Notes: generated from the letters alone by a model not told the origin. DNA of 64,000 bases from Adiantum capillus-veneris (GCA_014529385.2 CM043952.1:151061057-151125056), one strand, 5' to 3'; shown: positions 10,339 through 23,049, counted from the first letter of the stretch. Numbers and translations are program-made.

Positions 10339-13300
10339 TTATCCTTGAATGTCGATTGAAGATGAGCAACATCTCAACTTGTCCTTGTTAACTACCTTTG
10401 TAAACATATCTACATGACTTTCACTTGTATGCACCTTTCCTAGCTTTAGTTGTCCCTCTTCCAAAAGAGTGTGTATGGAGTGATATCTCACCTCAATGTG
10501 CTTTTTCCTTGAGTGAAAGGATGAGTTCTTTGTAAGATGGATAGTGCTTTGGCTATCACTGTACAAGACACAATTGTCTTATTTTGAATCCAAGCTCTTC
10601 TAAGAATATGTAAAGCCACATAATTTCTTCGCTTACCTCTGTCATTGCTACATACTCTGCTTTCGTGGTAGAAAGCAAGACCACTTTCTGCAGCTTTGAA
10701 GCCCAGCTTCTTATTGTGCCTCCAGCTGTGAAGACATAGCCAGTAGTGCTCCTTCGAGTATCTTTGTCACCGGCCATATCTGCATCAACATACCCTTGCA
10801 AAAAAATATCAGCTCCTCCAAAATACAAAGCATTTGTTGTTGTTCCTTTGAGATACCTAAGTATCCACTTCATAGCTTGCCAATGCTCTTTACTTAGGTT
10901 GTGCATGAACCTACTTACAACTCCCAATGCATGTCCAATGTTTGGCCTTGTCCATACCATAGCATACATAAGAGAACCTATTGTTGTAGCATATGGAACT
11001 TTAGACATATAGGCTATCTCCTCTTGTGTCTTTGGACACATATCCTTGGTTAGTTCAAATTGACCAGCCAAAGGTGTAGAAACCGTTTTTGCATTTTGCA
11101 TTGCAAACCTTTCTAGTACCTTCTTGATGTAATCCTCCTGAGGTAGCTTTATTGTCTTCTTCATCCTGTCCCTTGATATCTTCATACCAAGTATCTTCTT
11201 TGCAGCACCTAAATCATTCATTGAAAAAAATTTAGAGAGCTCCTCTTTTAGGTCTTTGATGTCTTGCATGTTAGCACTTGCAGTCAACATGTCATCAACA
11301 TACAACATTAGAATGATGAACTTCCCATCTCCCAAATTCTTTGTTTAGACGCAGTGATCTAAGTTGCATCTTTTGAATCCATGATCCAACATCCATTCAT
11401 CAAACTTCAAGTACCACTATCTTGGTGCTTGCTTTAAACCATACAAGCTCTTCTTTAATCTGCAAACCATTTTCTCCTTACCTTTTACTTCATACCCCTT
11501 TTGGTTGAAGGATGTAAATTTCCTCCTCTAAGTCACCTGTGAGGGAATGCCGTGTTTACTTCCATTTGCTCAAGATTTAAATCATGAGAAACCACAAGGA
11601 TTAACACAAGTCTAATTGTGTTCATTTTTACAACATGAGAAAATATTTCATTGAAATCAATATCTTTCTTTTGAGAAAACCCTTTTACCACAAGCCTTGA
11701 CTTGTACCATTTCTTTCCACCTTCTTCTTTCTTCAGCTTATACACCCATTTGTTCTGCAGTGCCCACTTACCTTTAGGCAACTCAACCAACTCCCTTGTT
11801 TGGTTGCAATGTAATGAGTCCATCTCCACTTGCATGCTTTTTATCCATTCTTCTTTGGATTCGTGATGCATAGCTTCTTTGTATGATTCCGGCTCTCCAG
11901 AATCATAGATCAAAAGATGGTTGAAGCAAGGAACGAACCTTTCTGGAGGTCTACTTGCTCTTGTAGATCTTTAGGGAATAGGTTGAGACTCCTCATTTGG
12001 TTGATGTTGTTGCACATTGTCACCGTTTGCACTCCTTGAGTCTTCATCGTCCTCAAGCTCCATGTACTGATCACCTGTTTCTTTTGTTTGTTTTCTTTCC
12101 AAGTAATCTTTGTACATATTTTGTTCATTGAAAATTACAACCCTACTCCTAAAGATTTTACCATCTTCATGATTCCATAGGCGATACCCAAAGTCACATT
12201 CTCCATAGCCAATGAAGAAACATTTTTTGGACTTTGCATTTAGCTTTGACCTTAGGCTTCTATCTATGTGCATGAAAGCCTCGCACCCAAACACTTTGAG
12301 AAATGAATAATTCACCGGTTTACCTGTCCATGCCTCTTCTGGAACTCCCCCATCCAATGTCGTTGAGGGTGACCGGTTGATTAAGTACACAGACGTACTT
12401 ACTGCTTTCGCCCAAAGCTCAAGCGGTAGGCCTATTTGTAGCCGCATGCTTTGTGCTAGCTCCATGATTTTTCTATTTATCCTTTTCCAAATTCCATTTT
12501 GCTGAGGTGTCCTTGGGGTTGTCCTTTGTCTCCGAATGCCATTGCCAGCACAAAATCTTTCAAAAGCTTGGCTACAATACTTGCCTCCATTGTCGAAACA
12601 ACTGAGGCCCTTAACCACGGTACTTGCTTCATTCTCCACAAAAGCTTTCCACCTTTGAAATATGGAAAACACATCGGATTTATTCTTCATTACATAAACC
12701 CATGTTTTTCTAGTTGCATCGTCTATGAATGTTACATAGTACAATGAGCCACCAAGGGATGGTGTACTTGGAGGACCCAAAACATCAGAATGAACCAATT
12801 CAAGTTTTTTATTTTTCCTTTCATTTCTTGCTTTTAGGAATTTTATCCTCTTTTGTTTACCATAAACACAACCTTCACAGAACTGTAAGTCCACTTCTTA
12901 CAAACCTAGTAGAAGCTTCTTTGATTGAAGGATTTGCATTCCTTTAGCACTCACCTGCCCAAGTCGGTAGTGCCACCCCGCACTGTCAACTTTTATAGTT
13001 GTTGCACAAGCTGAACGTTTTGTCCTGATAGTACACAAGTAAAGTGTACCAACCTTTTCTCCTTTGGAAACCACCAAAAATCCCTTTGAGATCTTCCAAT
13101 GTTTGTTTCTGAATGCAATGTTGTGACCTTCATCATCCAATTGTCCTATAGAGATTAAATTCTTGCAAAGAGAAGGAACATGCCTAACATCTTTAAGCTT
13201 CCATTCATTTTTGTTAGCAAATTTGACACAAAATGTACCTTTACTGACAATTTCACAAGCTTCATCATCTCCCAAGTATACGTACTCAAAATTACCTTTG

Positions 13301-14163
13301 GTGTAATCTTGGAAGCTTGTGCAGTGTCGCATGGAATGAGCCTCGAAATCTACTATCTAGGAATTAGACACATTGTCTAATGAGAGAATTAGAGCGTCTT
13401 GCTTTATCTTACCTGCCACATTGGCTTATTTTCTTGAGATTCTGACTCCTGCTTCTTCTTGGACCAGCAATCCTTCTTGACGTGGCCCTTCTTTCCGCAG
13501 TTCCAACATTCAAGTACTGACTTTGTACGTGACTTGCTCCGCCTTCAGCAATTACGACCCTTTTGGTTTTTGAACGTCTCCTTAGGCCTTCCTCTTGTTT
13601 CCACTGACAATGCAGCACTTGATGATTCACTTGTGCTACTCCTTCTCATTTCCTTGCTTAGGAGAACACCCACAACATCATCAAACTTAATAGATTTGTA
13701 CGGCCATCATAAAGTTGTCCCAACTATCCGGTAGAGACGATAGTATAAGGAGAGCTTGCACTTTATCATCGAAATTGACTTTCATTGATTGACTTTGACT
13801 TATGTTGGTGTTAAATTCAATTAGGTATTTTGCAACTGAACCATTCTGTGCCATCTTTAGATTGAACAAGCGCTTCATAAGAAATACCTTATTGGATGTT
13901 CAAGTGACTTCATCAAGTCCTCCGCGGTCTTCATCTCTGAAACGTTGAAGGCCACCGTTGACGCCAAGCTTAACCAGATAGTTCCTAATTCCTTTTAGTC
14001 AAGGACAATCCATTTTTCATATGCCATCGTTGCATCCTTCTTTGCAAGACCACCTAGTGGCAAATAGAGGTCGTCGATAGAGATAGTCTTCAATTTGCAT
14101 CTTCTAGTGTTGGTAGTTCTTGCCGTTGAACTTCTTGATTTTGAGCTTCCCTTCCTCCGCCAT
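10339..14163 (-). pseudogene. Copia gag-pol polyprotein, left copy (degenerate)
   Basis: One polyprotein frame broken by several stops and frameshifts. Gag starts at 14,163 (MAEEGKLKI). A CCHC zinc knuckle of CWNCGKKGHV type lies near 13,470-13,520. The protease active-site region near 13,330 is degraded (DFEAH in place of DSGAS). Integrase spans about 12,960-12,100: its HHCC zinc finger includes CEGCVYGKQKR, the first Asp is in HSDVLGP and the second in FDNGGKY. The third catalytic position in PQQNGIWKR is Lys where Glu is expected. RT runs from about 11,913 to 10,900 and retains YVDDM. RNase H follows with TKAEYVAM and DSQ, ending at 10,339. Expected Tnt1-type length is about 1,300 residues, which the span fits. 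It cannot make a full protein. Confidence 0.9.
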
Positions 14164-14222
14164 TACTCCCACTCAATTTGAGGAATCCTTTCCTTGAGAT
14201 ACTTTAGCTATGAGCAAACCTT

Positions 14223-14234
14223 GCTTTGATACCA
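14223..14234 (-). promoter_or_regulatory. Primer binding site of the left Copia
   Basis: On the minus strand TGGTATCAAAGC, two bases after the LTR end. It is complementary to the initiator-Met tRNA 3' end apart from one G-to-A change. Confidence 0.85.
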
Positions 14235-14236
14235 GC

Positions 14237-14940
14237 TATTAGGGAATATGGCGTAGCTAAGTAGATATTTGAGTAGTTTACTTAATGGAGAGAGAATTTT
14301 TCACACATGAGAGATTATAGAGTAGAGAGAGAGCACACATGATATACGTGGTTCATCCAATGTGGGCTACATCCACGAGAAAGCAGCCACTCAATGGCTT
14401 TAGTACTTCAAAATAAGAACTAGATTACAAAGGGATTATACCCTTTTGGAGCTCCCGCCATGCTTCACTCTCACCACCTCACGTCCATCTTGTTGCATCA
14501 ACTTCACACTGCTTCACCTCTTCAATCCGTTTTTGTGTCTAGAAAAGGCCTCCTTTTATAGGCCAAAAGGGATGCCCTCTCTCATGAGAGGCAACCATGT
14601 GTAGACGCCCTTGTGTAGATAAGTCCGAGTTTAATTCTCCCATGCACCCATATGTGGCTGCCCTTGAGAAGACAAATCCGATTTGAAATCGGCCACTGAA
14701 CATTGAATTCGGCTACCGGTCATGGACTTTCGATCAGTTGCTGTTTTTCAACCACTTTTCGATCGCCATCCGACCTTAATATTCCAGCAAAAAGGAATAT
14801 TTTGGCACCGTGGAAATTTTAAATTTTCAGCAGGTGAGTTTTCTTCATGCACGATGGCTTCTCCTCATAACGGGGGCCTTATAAATGTGCGTTTTTAATA
14901 CAAATAATTAGAAGGGGTAAATCGGGTTCCATACTTAACA
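14237..14940 (-). repeat. 5' LTR of the left Copia
   Basis: About 704 bp, partner of 9,584-10,278. It retains a clear TATA box (sense GGCCTATAAAAGGAGGCC, near 14,550-14,567), so it is the better-preserved promoter of this element. Confidence 0.92.
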
Positions 14941-15916
14941 CATAACACTCCAATCTAGGAGCAAAAACAACGCTCTAATCCAAGAGAACAAGTGTTTCTT
15001 TCCCACTTTTGTTGTGTAGTCAGGCTTTATTGAAAAACAAATGCAATGCAAAAATACTAATGAAACACAACTGCTAACGCGGATGCTAATTATGGTGTTG
15101 CCGGTTTTTCTCTCCCCTAGAAGTGAGTTTTGAAATTTCCCCATGGTTCCTTGAAGTGGTCTTTGCACTTGGAGACTCTCCAAGGCCAGCGTCTTGACTC
15201 CGTACATTAGCACAATTACGATACCATCCATGTAGAAAAATATAATTACATTCATTGCAAATGGTGCTTTGATTGCAAGAATTTTATCTTTGAATTACAA
15301 GCATGAAAAGATTTTTCTTTGAAGCTCGAGAGAGAAGATTTTTGAAACTTTGTGAAGCCTCTTCATAAAGGGGTAGTACTATTTGTTGTATATGCTTGTT
15401 GAAGGCCAAGGTGGTGCTTTAAGCCTTGCTTGGTGCTGGTCTTCTACTTGTGGGACTACACCATGAGAACTTTGCAGGTGGGAATGGATCCCTAAAGGGG
15501 TTTGAGTGGCTTGGAGCCCCAAGATGTCTAACGGTGTGGGAGCGCCACCTTGTGTGGAGCTGAAGGGATTTGACGTGCGGGCGCGAGTAACCAATGTGAG
15601 ATCGCTTGCTAGCGGACCCGCCAATGCTTTATGAGTTACTTTTGACTTGGACGTTCGTTTTCTCTTGGTGCTTCAAAAAGATTGATTGCTTGGTGCGCAG
15701 GAACCACCGCCTACGGACCTGCTGGGATTTTTCACTGCAATATGCCGCCTTGTTGAAGTCCGGCCAGCTTGCCTCCTTCCCAAAATAGGCAAGACAACTT
15801 GAAACCCCACAATTACAACCAATGCTCTATGTTTAGAGTATTAGCCACCATGGCAAGCTTGTTTGCTTGTGAGGGATATCCTGAGAATACAATGTTAAAC
15901 CCGAGTTAGCAGGGCT

Positions 15917-15918
<2 letters not shown>

Positions 15919-15955
<37 letters not shown>

Positions 15956-16006
15956 ATATATTGACATGGACCACATTTAGATGAATCCCACAACTTACAC
16001 ACACGT

Positions 16007-16081
<75 letters not shown>
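15919..16081. repeat. (CA)n microsatellites at the edge of the left-only segment
   Basis: CA tracts at about 15,919-15,952 and 16,006-16,081 are separated by ~50 bp of unique DNA. The right arm has only one short GT tract at the matching place (about 31,838-31,852). Confidence 0.95.
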
Positions 16082-16084
<3 letters not shown>

Positions 16085-18790
16085 AAGATATACTTATGTT
16101 TTGAGGGATGCTTATTAGAAAAAAATGACGGAGGCAACTACTTCACTTGCAGAGGAGTGATGGATGCTAATGATGACAGAGTATGGCTCCAGGCGATATA
16201 CAGTTTTGCTTATTTACAAGCCAGACTGATCCTTTGTGTAATGATTCCAACAAGAAACAGTTGTATAGGTTTCAAAACAACAAATATACAATCAGTTTTT
16301 AATAAAAAAATACTCTCTCAGTATCAATTATGGAGGGTACCGCTTTTTTTTGGCATTTTATACCATTATATCTGTAAGCAAAATTGCCCAGGTAAAATAA
16401 GCGTGCATCTATAACTTATACACCTCCGGCATGAAACATTTTCCTATTATTTTTTATTGGCAGTGGAAGATGAAGGAATAAACCCCTGAATAAATAAATC
16501 CTCATTCCCAGTATAATCTGGTAAATTTATTTAAACCCTGAGTATGGTTGTTCGATGGATGCAATAAACACAAGATGAATGCTTATTCCACAGTATACCG
16601 GTTGTTTTTTAAACCAAAAAACTGTGAGTAAATGAAGTTTCGATGGTAAATGCCAAACAATACAACTTAACCATGAGGTTCTATAACTTTTCAATCCTAA
16701 ATATAACTAAGTCTTCCCAAAGTTAAAAAAGCTCTTCAAAGCATATCTGATAAGATCAAGAGCCATACAATTGGCCCAAAAATTCTCATGCTGCCAGTAT
16801 TGAATGCGCCGAATGGGCACTTAGGCTATTTATACAGCCTGCGCAAGGTTTCAGAACCGCAAGGAGATCTCTATAGTTCTCTATTGCGCTCATATAGCAG
16901 CATCGCATAACACATACACACACACATAGTGTGAGTTTCCATAGCACCTCGTGCTCATAGGCAATAATTAAAGCATGGTTTCCATCTCTACACAACTCTC
17001 AGCACAAGCAACAACACTAAGCCTCGGGTGACGCCGGGCGTATATTCACAAACCCACAGCAACGGAAGCAATACAAACTCGGGGATTGCCAAAGCTAACA
17101 ACCGACTACCTGGTTGTGCAAATATAGAAGGTAAAATTGTTTTTTGGGTTACATAATGCATGACTTATTTAATACACACTTACGCATAATTACATGTTTT
17201 AAGACTATACGCCAAGAGTGGCTGAGATAGATGGCTTTGTCCTAGGCATCAAGAACTCTCTGTAGTCTATATTCCTTCCATAGAGGTATAGTTTAAAGCA
17301 ATATGTACAAGCATATGAAGGCTCACAAAAACCGTTTTTTATCGTAGACTAAAACATGGTCATATTATAGCTTCTGTATAAATACACATGGGCATACAAG
17401 CCATCACTACAAAAAAGAGGGAATGCAAGAAAAAACACCACAATATCATATATCCAAGTAGATACAACCATATGCATAATATGCATAGAGTACTGCTAAA
17501 CACATCATTACTAATCAACGTACTATAATTGCTACCAGTTTCAGTCCAGAAACGAAGTTGAAATCATTCCCGTGATAAAACAGGCGTACACGTATACAAA
17601 TGACGACGGCTAATTTGGTTCAGGTAACAAGACACTCATTGCTTTGAGTATATGCATAAGTTCTCTATATAGGCTAATTTCTCAATAAAAGGTAGCATTG
17701 TGATATATATTATAGAAGGAATAGCAGACATAAGGGATTAAGATATATCAATTGGGCTGTGAAAACCTCATGTGAGGGTAAAAGATACAATGACTAGTTA
17801 TTGAGATTTTTTTGAAAAAAGAGTAATAGTACAAAGGAAATGCTTGCGAATTTTTCACAAGTTAGAATGGCAATACGTATCAACATAAGAGAGTAAACAC
17901 TTTTAAGTTTTAGAAATAACATTAGCGACGGAAAACAGTAAACGGGTAAAATGATACATAAATGGCTTAAGAGTTACCTTTTTTAAAGCAGTTTACAAAC
18001 AAGTTGGTATATGAAGGTCCAGTAAAGTAATTTTTGAAGTAAAAAGATCTCCCTCTAATTGTACCGAAGGGATTTTATTATGAGGCAAGATATGAAAGAG
18101 TGTCTATGACTACCTCCTGTGAGGGCATAAGTCAGAGGTAAACAAAAGGTTTTTTTTTTGGAAAAATGGGTGTTATTACAAACAAAATGCTGCCGAATTT
18201 TTTAAAAGAAACCCTTCTCATAAAAACAAAGCTATAAGTATATACCACATGTGTGTAATTATTGCTGGAAAACAGGGATACAGGCAGACGGCTAGGATGA
18301 GCATCACTCAGGACATATTTAAGCTACAGCAGATTCGGGACAAGCTCATGGTGGCACATAATGGAAAAAAGAAAACCAAGCTAATAGAAATTAGGGACCC
18401 TATCTCTAAGCCATGTAAACCCATAAAAACTTTCACATACTGCAATCGACCCTACTTACATAGACGAGCAAAAGAAAACATAAAATATGTATAGGAGTAA
18501 GGTTGGGGTTCAGGGTGTGACAACAATAACAAGAAGTGGGGATTGCTTGATATACTTGTCACCCATTTAGTGAAAATTAATTCTAATTAATTGTACTTGT
18601 GGTTGGTTGGCAGGTAAAGATCCCTGCTCTCATCTGGTAGGAGTTCCGGCTTTAACTCCTACTTTGTCATGTATCAAAGTATCTTGTAATGTACTTATTA
18701 TCTAGAAATTGTTCTATACACAGTGTGCTTTTGCAAACAGTATTTAAGTTTATCAGTATATGGTTCTGCATGATGGGATTTTTAAATTCA
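15953..18790. other. 2.8 kb segment present only in the left arm
   Basis: Bounded on both sides by CA repeats (15,919-15,952 and 18,791-18,802), with no counterpart in the right arm. There, sequence matching 15,900 is joined through a short GT tract to sequence matching 18,810. The segment is AT-rich, lacks recognisable coding domains, and shows no LTR or terminal inverted repeat that I can see. An 81-codon frame at 18,249-18,494 has no recognised homology. It is either an insertion into a CA tract on the left or a deletion between CA tracts on the right. Confidence 0.8.
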
Positions 18791-20499
18791 AACACACACA
18801 CCCCCCCATAATAATAGGTGAAAATTAAAGATAGGATTAATGGAGCTCCTGAGCTCGGATTTCAAAGCTTCAAGGATCTATGGAAACCTTGTGAGGAGCA
18901 CTACGGAATGAGGAGAGCAATGCATGGTAATTGCAAAATTGCGGAGATTAATTGGAGATGCAAGCAAGTAGAACATTGACACAAAAAATGAATAAAAATG
19001 CTATAATGGGTGCTAAACCTCTCCCTAATCAAGCCTACCTAGCCATGGAGGGTAGTGGCCTCTTGGGTGTTCCTAGGACATGCCCACACATAGCTAGATT
19101 AGGACTTAACACTAGTCCTGTAATCGGACACTCAAATGTCCTGAGACATTAAAGTGTCTTGTTTTTCTAGCAACTTGTCATAATTATTTGGTGAATCTTG
19201 AAATAACATTCATAGGTCACGTTCATATCTTAGGTCAACTATGAGGTGAAGAACATAGCCAAATTTTACTTTTGCCAAAATTAATACCAAATTAAGATTA
19301 TAATGATAAGTTTTAAGATGAAAAAATCATAGAAATTTAGTGCAGTTTTAATAAAATTTTCACAAATTGAATATAACTTCTCATCAAAGTAGGATTTTGC
19401 ATAGATTTCAAGGTGTATGGATAGGAAAAAACTTATTATAGCAAGAAAATTTTTGTTATAATCAAAAGACCAAAATCTCGAACATGCTGACAAAGAGGAA
19501 AATTTTGGTCTTTCAAGGTCTCTTTCATTAACATGATGAGGTTATGGGACAAAACCTAAGGTGTATAATGTATCTATAGGTCAATACCCATCAACTAAGC
19601 ATTTTTCAAGGGTTCAAACTTATAGGCATCTTGTAATTTAAGCTCATTTAAAAAAATTGTAGTGCAGAATGTTTTGCAAAAAAAGCATTGCTATGAAAAA
19701 CTAATGAAAGTGTGTTTATGAATCTCCCAATTGTGTCCATATGAGGTATTTGTATACAAACAAGTGAGATAAAAGAAAAAATCGAAAAGTAGACTTTATT
19801 TTAAGGCTTATCTTTTATAAATAAAAAATCAAAATTACAACATGCGTAGTATTTTAAATACACCATAAATCACCAAATGTGGCTTCCATAACCATTAAAA
19901 ATTATCACCTTATGTAATGGAGTCATAGATCTAGTATATATGCATCATAAGACATTGTAAATTTAGATAAAATAGATGTTTTTTGTGATGGTTAATTAAA
20001 TTTGTGAATGTTGCATATTTGACCCACAGGACTTTCTATATTTAATTCTAGTCACAAAGGATTTTTTTCTCACATGACAATTGCAAAAATATCAAACACA
20101 TATAAAAGTTGTTACCACGGATTATTGAATGCACCCTACTCATTTTTTTCTTAGGCTAGAGTACGAGTTTTAATGAAACATTGAATGCTGTTTTACGTAA
20201 GTTCTTTCCATGAATGTAGTTACTATTGAGGTTATGATCAAAAGTGAGTGATTATAATTTCTATGAGTACTTTGAATAACATTTTATAAGTTTGCAAAAT
20301 CATTTCTTGAGATGTGTTCTAGATTTCATGTACCATTTCATTTAAATTCGCAAAAAAAAAGACACTAAGGTGTCCTTTTTGGTACCAAACTAGTGTTAAT
20401 TAGTGAGATATGCAACTAGTTATGAAAACGCCAATGGACCGTAACGATAATCAGTAATACACTAATGCATAACGGCATCTCTAGCTAGCATAACCTAAA

Positions 20500-20511
20500 G
20501 CTCTGATACCA
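20500..20511 (-). promoter_or_regulatory. Primer binding site of the left non-autonomous element
   Basis: Minus-strand TGGTATCAGAGC, two bases inside the 5' LTR end; complementary to the 3' end of initiator-Met tRNA. Confidence 0.9.
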
Positions 20512-20513
20512 CT

Positions 20514-20844
20514 TGATGGGAATGCGATCGTGCTAGCTAGGGTGGATGAAAGAGAAACATCGTGCACACAAGTGAGAGTGTGTTGGCTAGATTATCACTC
20601 AAGCATTTTAGGTTCCAAGATCACTTAACTTGGACTCAAAAACACGATCTTGAGCATTTGCTAAGCCATCACAAGCTCACCATAAACAAGGGAGATGTAA
20701 TGCACAGTAGACTTGTGTTTACTCATTCATGAAATGAGCTTTAAGTAGCTCTGTAGCCTTCCACCACTACATGTGGGATAATTCCTTCTTTTCTCTCCAT
20801 GATTCATACTTCATAATACTCTAGGACAAAGCTCACACCTTACA
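20514..20844 (-). repeat. 5' LTR of the left non-autonomous element
   Basis: 331 bp LTR, partner of 9,075-9,401 and of the right-arm LTRs. It is followed by TAGTA (20,845-20,849), which reads identically (TACTA on plus) next to the right-arm LTR at 29,814-29,818. Confidence 0.9.
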
Positions 20845-20849
20845 TAGTA

Positions 20850-23049
20850 TTGTCTAGGAAGGCCAACTTGTCAAGCATAATCATGTAACCATAGTGTAGC
20901 ATCTTGATTGCATACATTGAGATTCCAATGGTCTTAGTTGTCAACAATTCCTATGTTCTATGTCCAATACTTTGTTAGTTGACTCATCAAAGTCAATGCT
21001 CAAATTCATTACTATCTTGTTCTGCAAGTAAGAGTTATTAGATTGAATATTGAGCGGCAATAAAGTAGAAAAATGTTGTAAGAAACCATACAAGTTGGAG
21101 TACCTGTTGCCAACTTCAATTCATTATCTTTGTATTCTTTGTTTTGGTCGTTGCATTTGTTGATATATGAGTGGAGAAGTTGAGTAGTGCGGAAGCCCTC
21201 AATGAATGCACTTGGGGACTCACCATCAATATTTGCTAGTCTCATTTGATTTGAAGTTGGGTATACACATGTACCATGTCTTGAGCTAGTTGCTTTTGAG
21301 GCAACGACGTTCTTCATGACCATATTAAATTGGTGTACGATGGAGGTATATTGTGAGAGTGGATTCAATACATTAAAAGTTATGAAACAAAGTGATGAAT
21401 TCATAGCGTGCAAATTTTGTTTACCTTCTATGTGTCCATGATAAATTGTTCAAGGCTACTTGGCTAGTGACAATGTAATCTACATGAAATAAGGTGAGAT
21501 TATGCGGGTGGCTTGATAGGCTATTTACATAATCTGTAGCCAATATAAGGCAAACGTGCACAATATACAAAATCTATTTATTGAAGTCATGCGGAGATAT
21601 CTGACCATGGGGAGAGAATGCTCTTGGCAGCCCATAACATTCTTGGGGTTGGCATATTGAGTATTTTGAGGTGGCATCTTTCCGTCACAGGAGAGAACGT
21701 GACGTATGACAAGCCTAGGGCAAATTCTTGTTTTATGATGAGGATGGCTTTCCTCAATATCATGGCCCCTTTTTATTTGTGGCGAGTACTAGCATCAGAG
21801 GAAATATTCTTTTGTGGTATTATTTGATGTTGATTGCTTTTTCCAAATAGAATTCTTTGTCCTTCGAACGGTCATGGTGGCACTAGTGGAAGTATTTGCA
21901 CTTGTATTGTAGCAATGTGATTGGTACTATCACATGATATAGATAGTATTCAGTAGATTGAGCTGTTTGTTACACCTATAGTCAAGTTAATGTTCTCTGT
22001 AATTGTACACTTAGCACCAATCGCAATCTTTGTTCGACTCATTAAAATCCTTATCATGTAGCCAATGTTGCAACAATTCCTGGTCAAAGACATTGTTCTT
22101 AGGTGCAACAATCACCAAATTGCATGTTGGGAAATATTTTTGTAGATCAAGTTGTTGTATTTATGTATTATTTTACTTGATTCATCAACAGTCCCGAGGA
22201 GTTCATGCTCGTCAATTATGTAGTGTGATCACATATCGACTATTTGCTGCTTAGTTGGTTGATTAACACGGATTATGTCCAAGAACTAGACGTAAATGGG
22301 GTCTACTACATGGTGAACTAAGAAAGTCATGTTTGTGTGCGGTGGTTGTAGCAATGTATGCCAAAATTTAAATGTTGCATACATGGCACAATGGTGACAG
22401 GTGGTGGCATACTAGGGTAATTTTGCAAGATTACGGAACAATAGAATGAGCTTTTGATAGAATGGATCAAGTAGTGTTCCATTGCTTATGTATGTTCACT
22501 ATCTGGCAAACGATCATGCTAAAAAATGTACTTGTCAACATCGATATTTCATCAATGATAATGATGTTGGCATCATGTATGGCTGTAAATCTATCATTGG
22601 TGGGATCTATTGCTTGTGGAAAATGTTGTTTTGATGATGGAATTTTGAATTGGTAGTGAACCGGTGTTGCCATGCTACTAAGGCGAGTAGCTGCTACGCA
22701 TGTGGATGTAGTGAGGATAACATTTTTATTATCTCATACCAGAGTTGAAGTCAAGTATTTGATGAGGAACATCTTTTCACACCCTAGTGCACCTGTTATG
22801 ATATGTAGACCTTTGTTCAACCTTGATATCTCCTCAAAGATGGTTTGATGCTATAAAGTGAGAATTGCATTGTTGGTCTCATGGAATTCCTGAAGCACTT
22901 GGAGCATTCTATCACGACCTTGGGAGATTTTTGGCTCGATAGATTGATCTACTATACGTGTGACTTGATTTTCACGATTGTTGGAAGATTCCAACACAGA
23001 TTCCCTTTTATTCTATCTCTCATGTCACTGTAATTGTAATCTCAAGTGA
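20850..23049 (-). pseudogene. PIF1-family helicase remnant, left copy
   Basis: PIF1 proteins are SF1B 5'-3' DNA helicases; in plants they are single host genes or form the helicase part of Helitrons. On the minus strand near 22,793-22,770 a P-loop reads GALGCEKM, with Glu where a P-loop Gly is needed. A TTSTCVAATRLS block (motif Ia type) follows. Walker B is intact as IIIIDEISML at about 22,560-22,532. Stops interrupt the frame upstream and between the motifs. A 133-codon frame at 21,413-21,012 is conserved in both arms but I do not recognise it. No Helitron Rep motif or CTRR terminus was identified, so whether this came from a Helitron is open. Confidence 0.7.

Larger units (their letters stand above)
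9584..14940 (-). mobile_element. Ty1/Copia retrotransposon (Tnt1/Tork type), left copy
   Basis: Complete in structure: 5' LTR 14,237-14,940, primer site at 14,223-14,234, gag-pol pseudogene 14,163-10,339, polypurine tract at 10,279-10,290, and 3' LTR 9,584-10,278. It is flanked by a perfect 5 bp target duplication (CATAA at 9,579-9,583 and 14,941-14,945). LTRs begin TGTTAAG and end CTAACA. It sits inside the non-autonomous element. Protein order (gag, protease, integrase, RT, RNase H) and RT/RNase H similarity to tobacco Tnt1 place it in the Tork lineage; this comparison is from memory. Confidence 0.93.
9075..20844 (-). mobile_element. Non-autonomous LTR retrotransposon (LARD-like), left copy, split by a nested Copia
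   Basis: Minus-strand element bounded by a 5' LTR at 20,514-20,844 and a 3' LTR at about 9,075-9,401. Next to the 5' LTR is a primer site complementary to initiator-Met tRNA (TGGTATCAGAGC, at 20,500-20,511). Before the 3' LTR is a purine tract AAGGGGAGGAT (9,402-9,412). LTRs start TGTAAGGTGTGAG and end CCCATCA. Internal DNA without the nested Copia and without the left-only 2.8 kb segment is about 3 kb. It contains no recognisable gag, protease, integrase or RT, so it must have moved with proteins from another element. The outer end has no target duplication and the last LTR bases are missing, so the 9.07 kb border is a rearrangement point. Confidence 0.82.

Noticed and set aside
18952-19152. 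Frame conserved in both arms (MEMQASRTLTQKM)
   Set aside because: Antisense to the non-autonomous element, no domain, and explained by shared ancestry of the arms.
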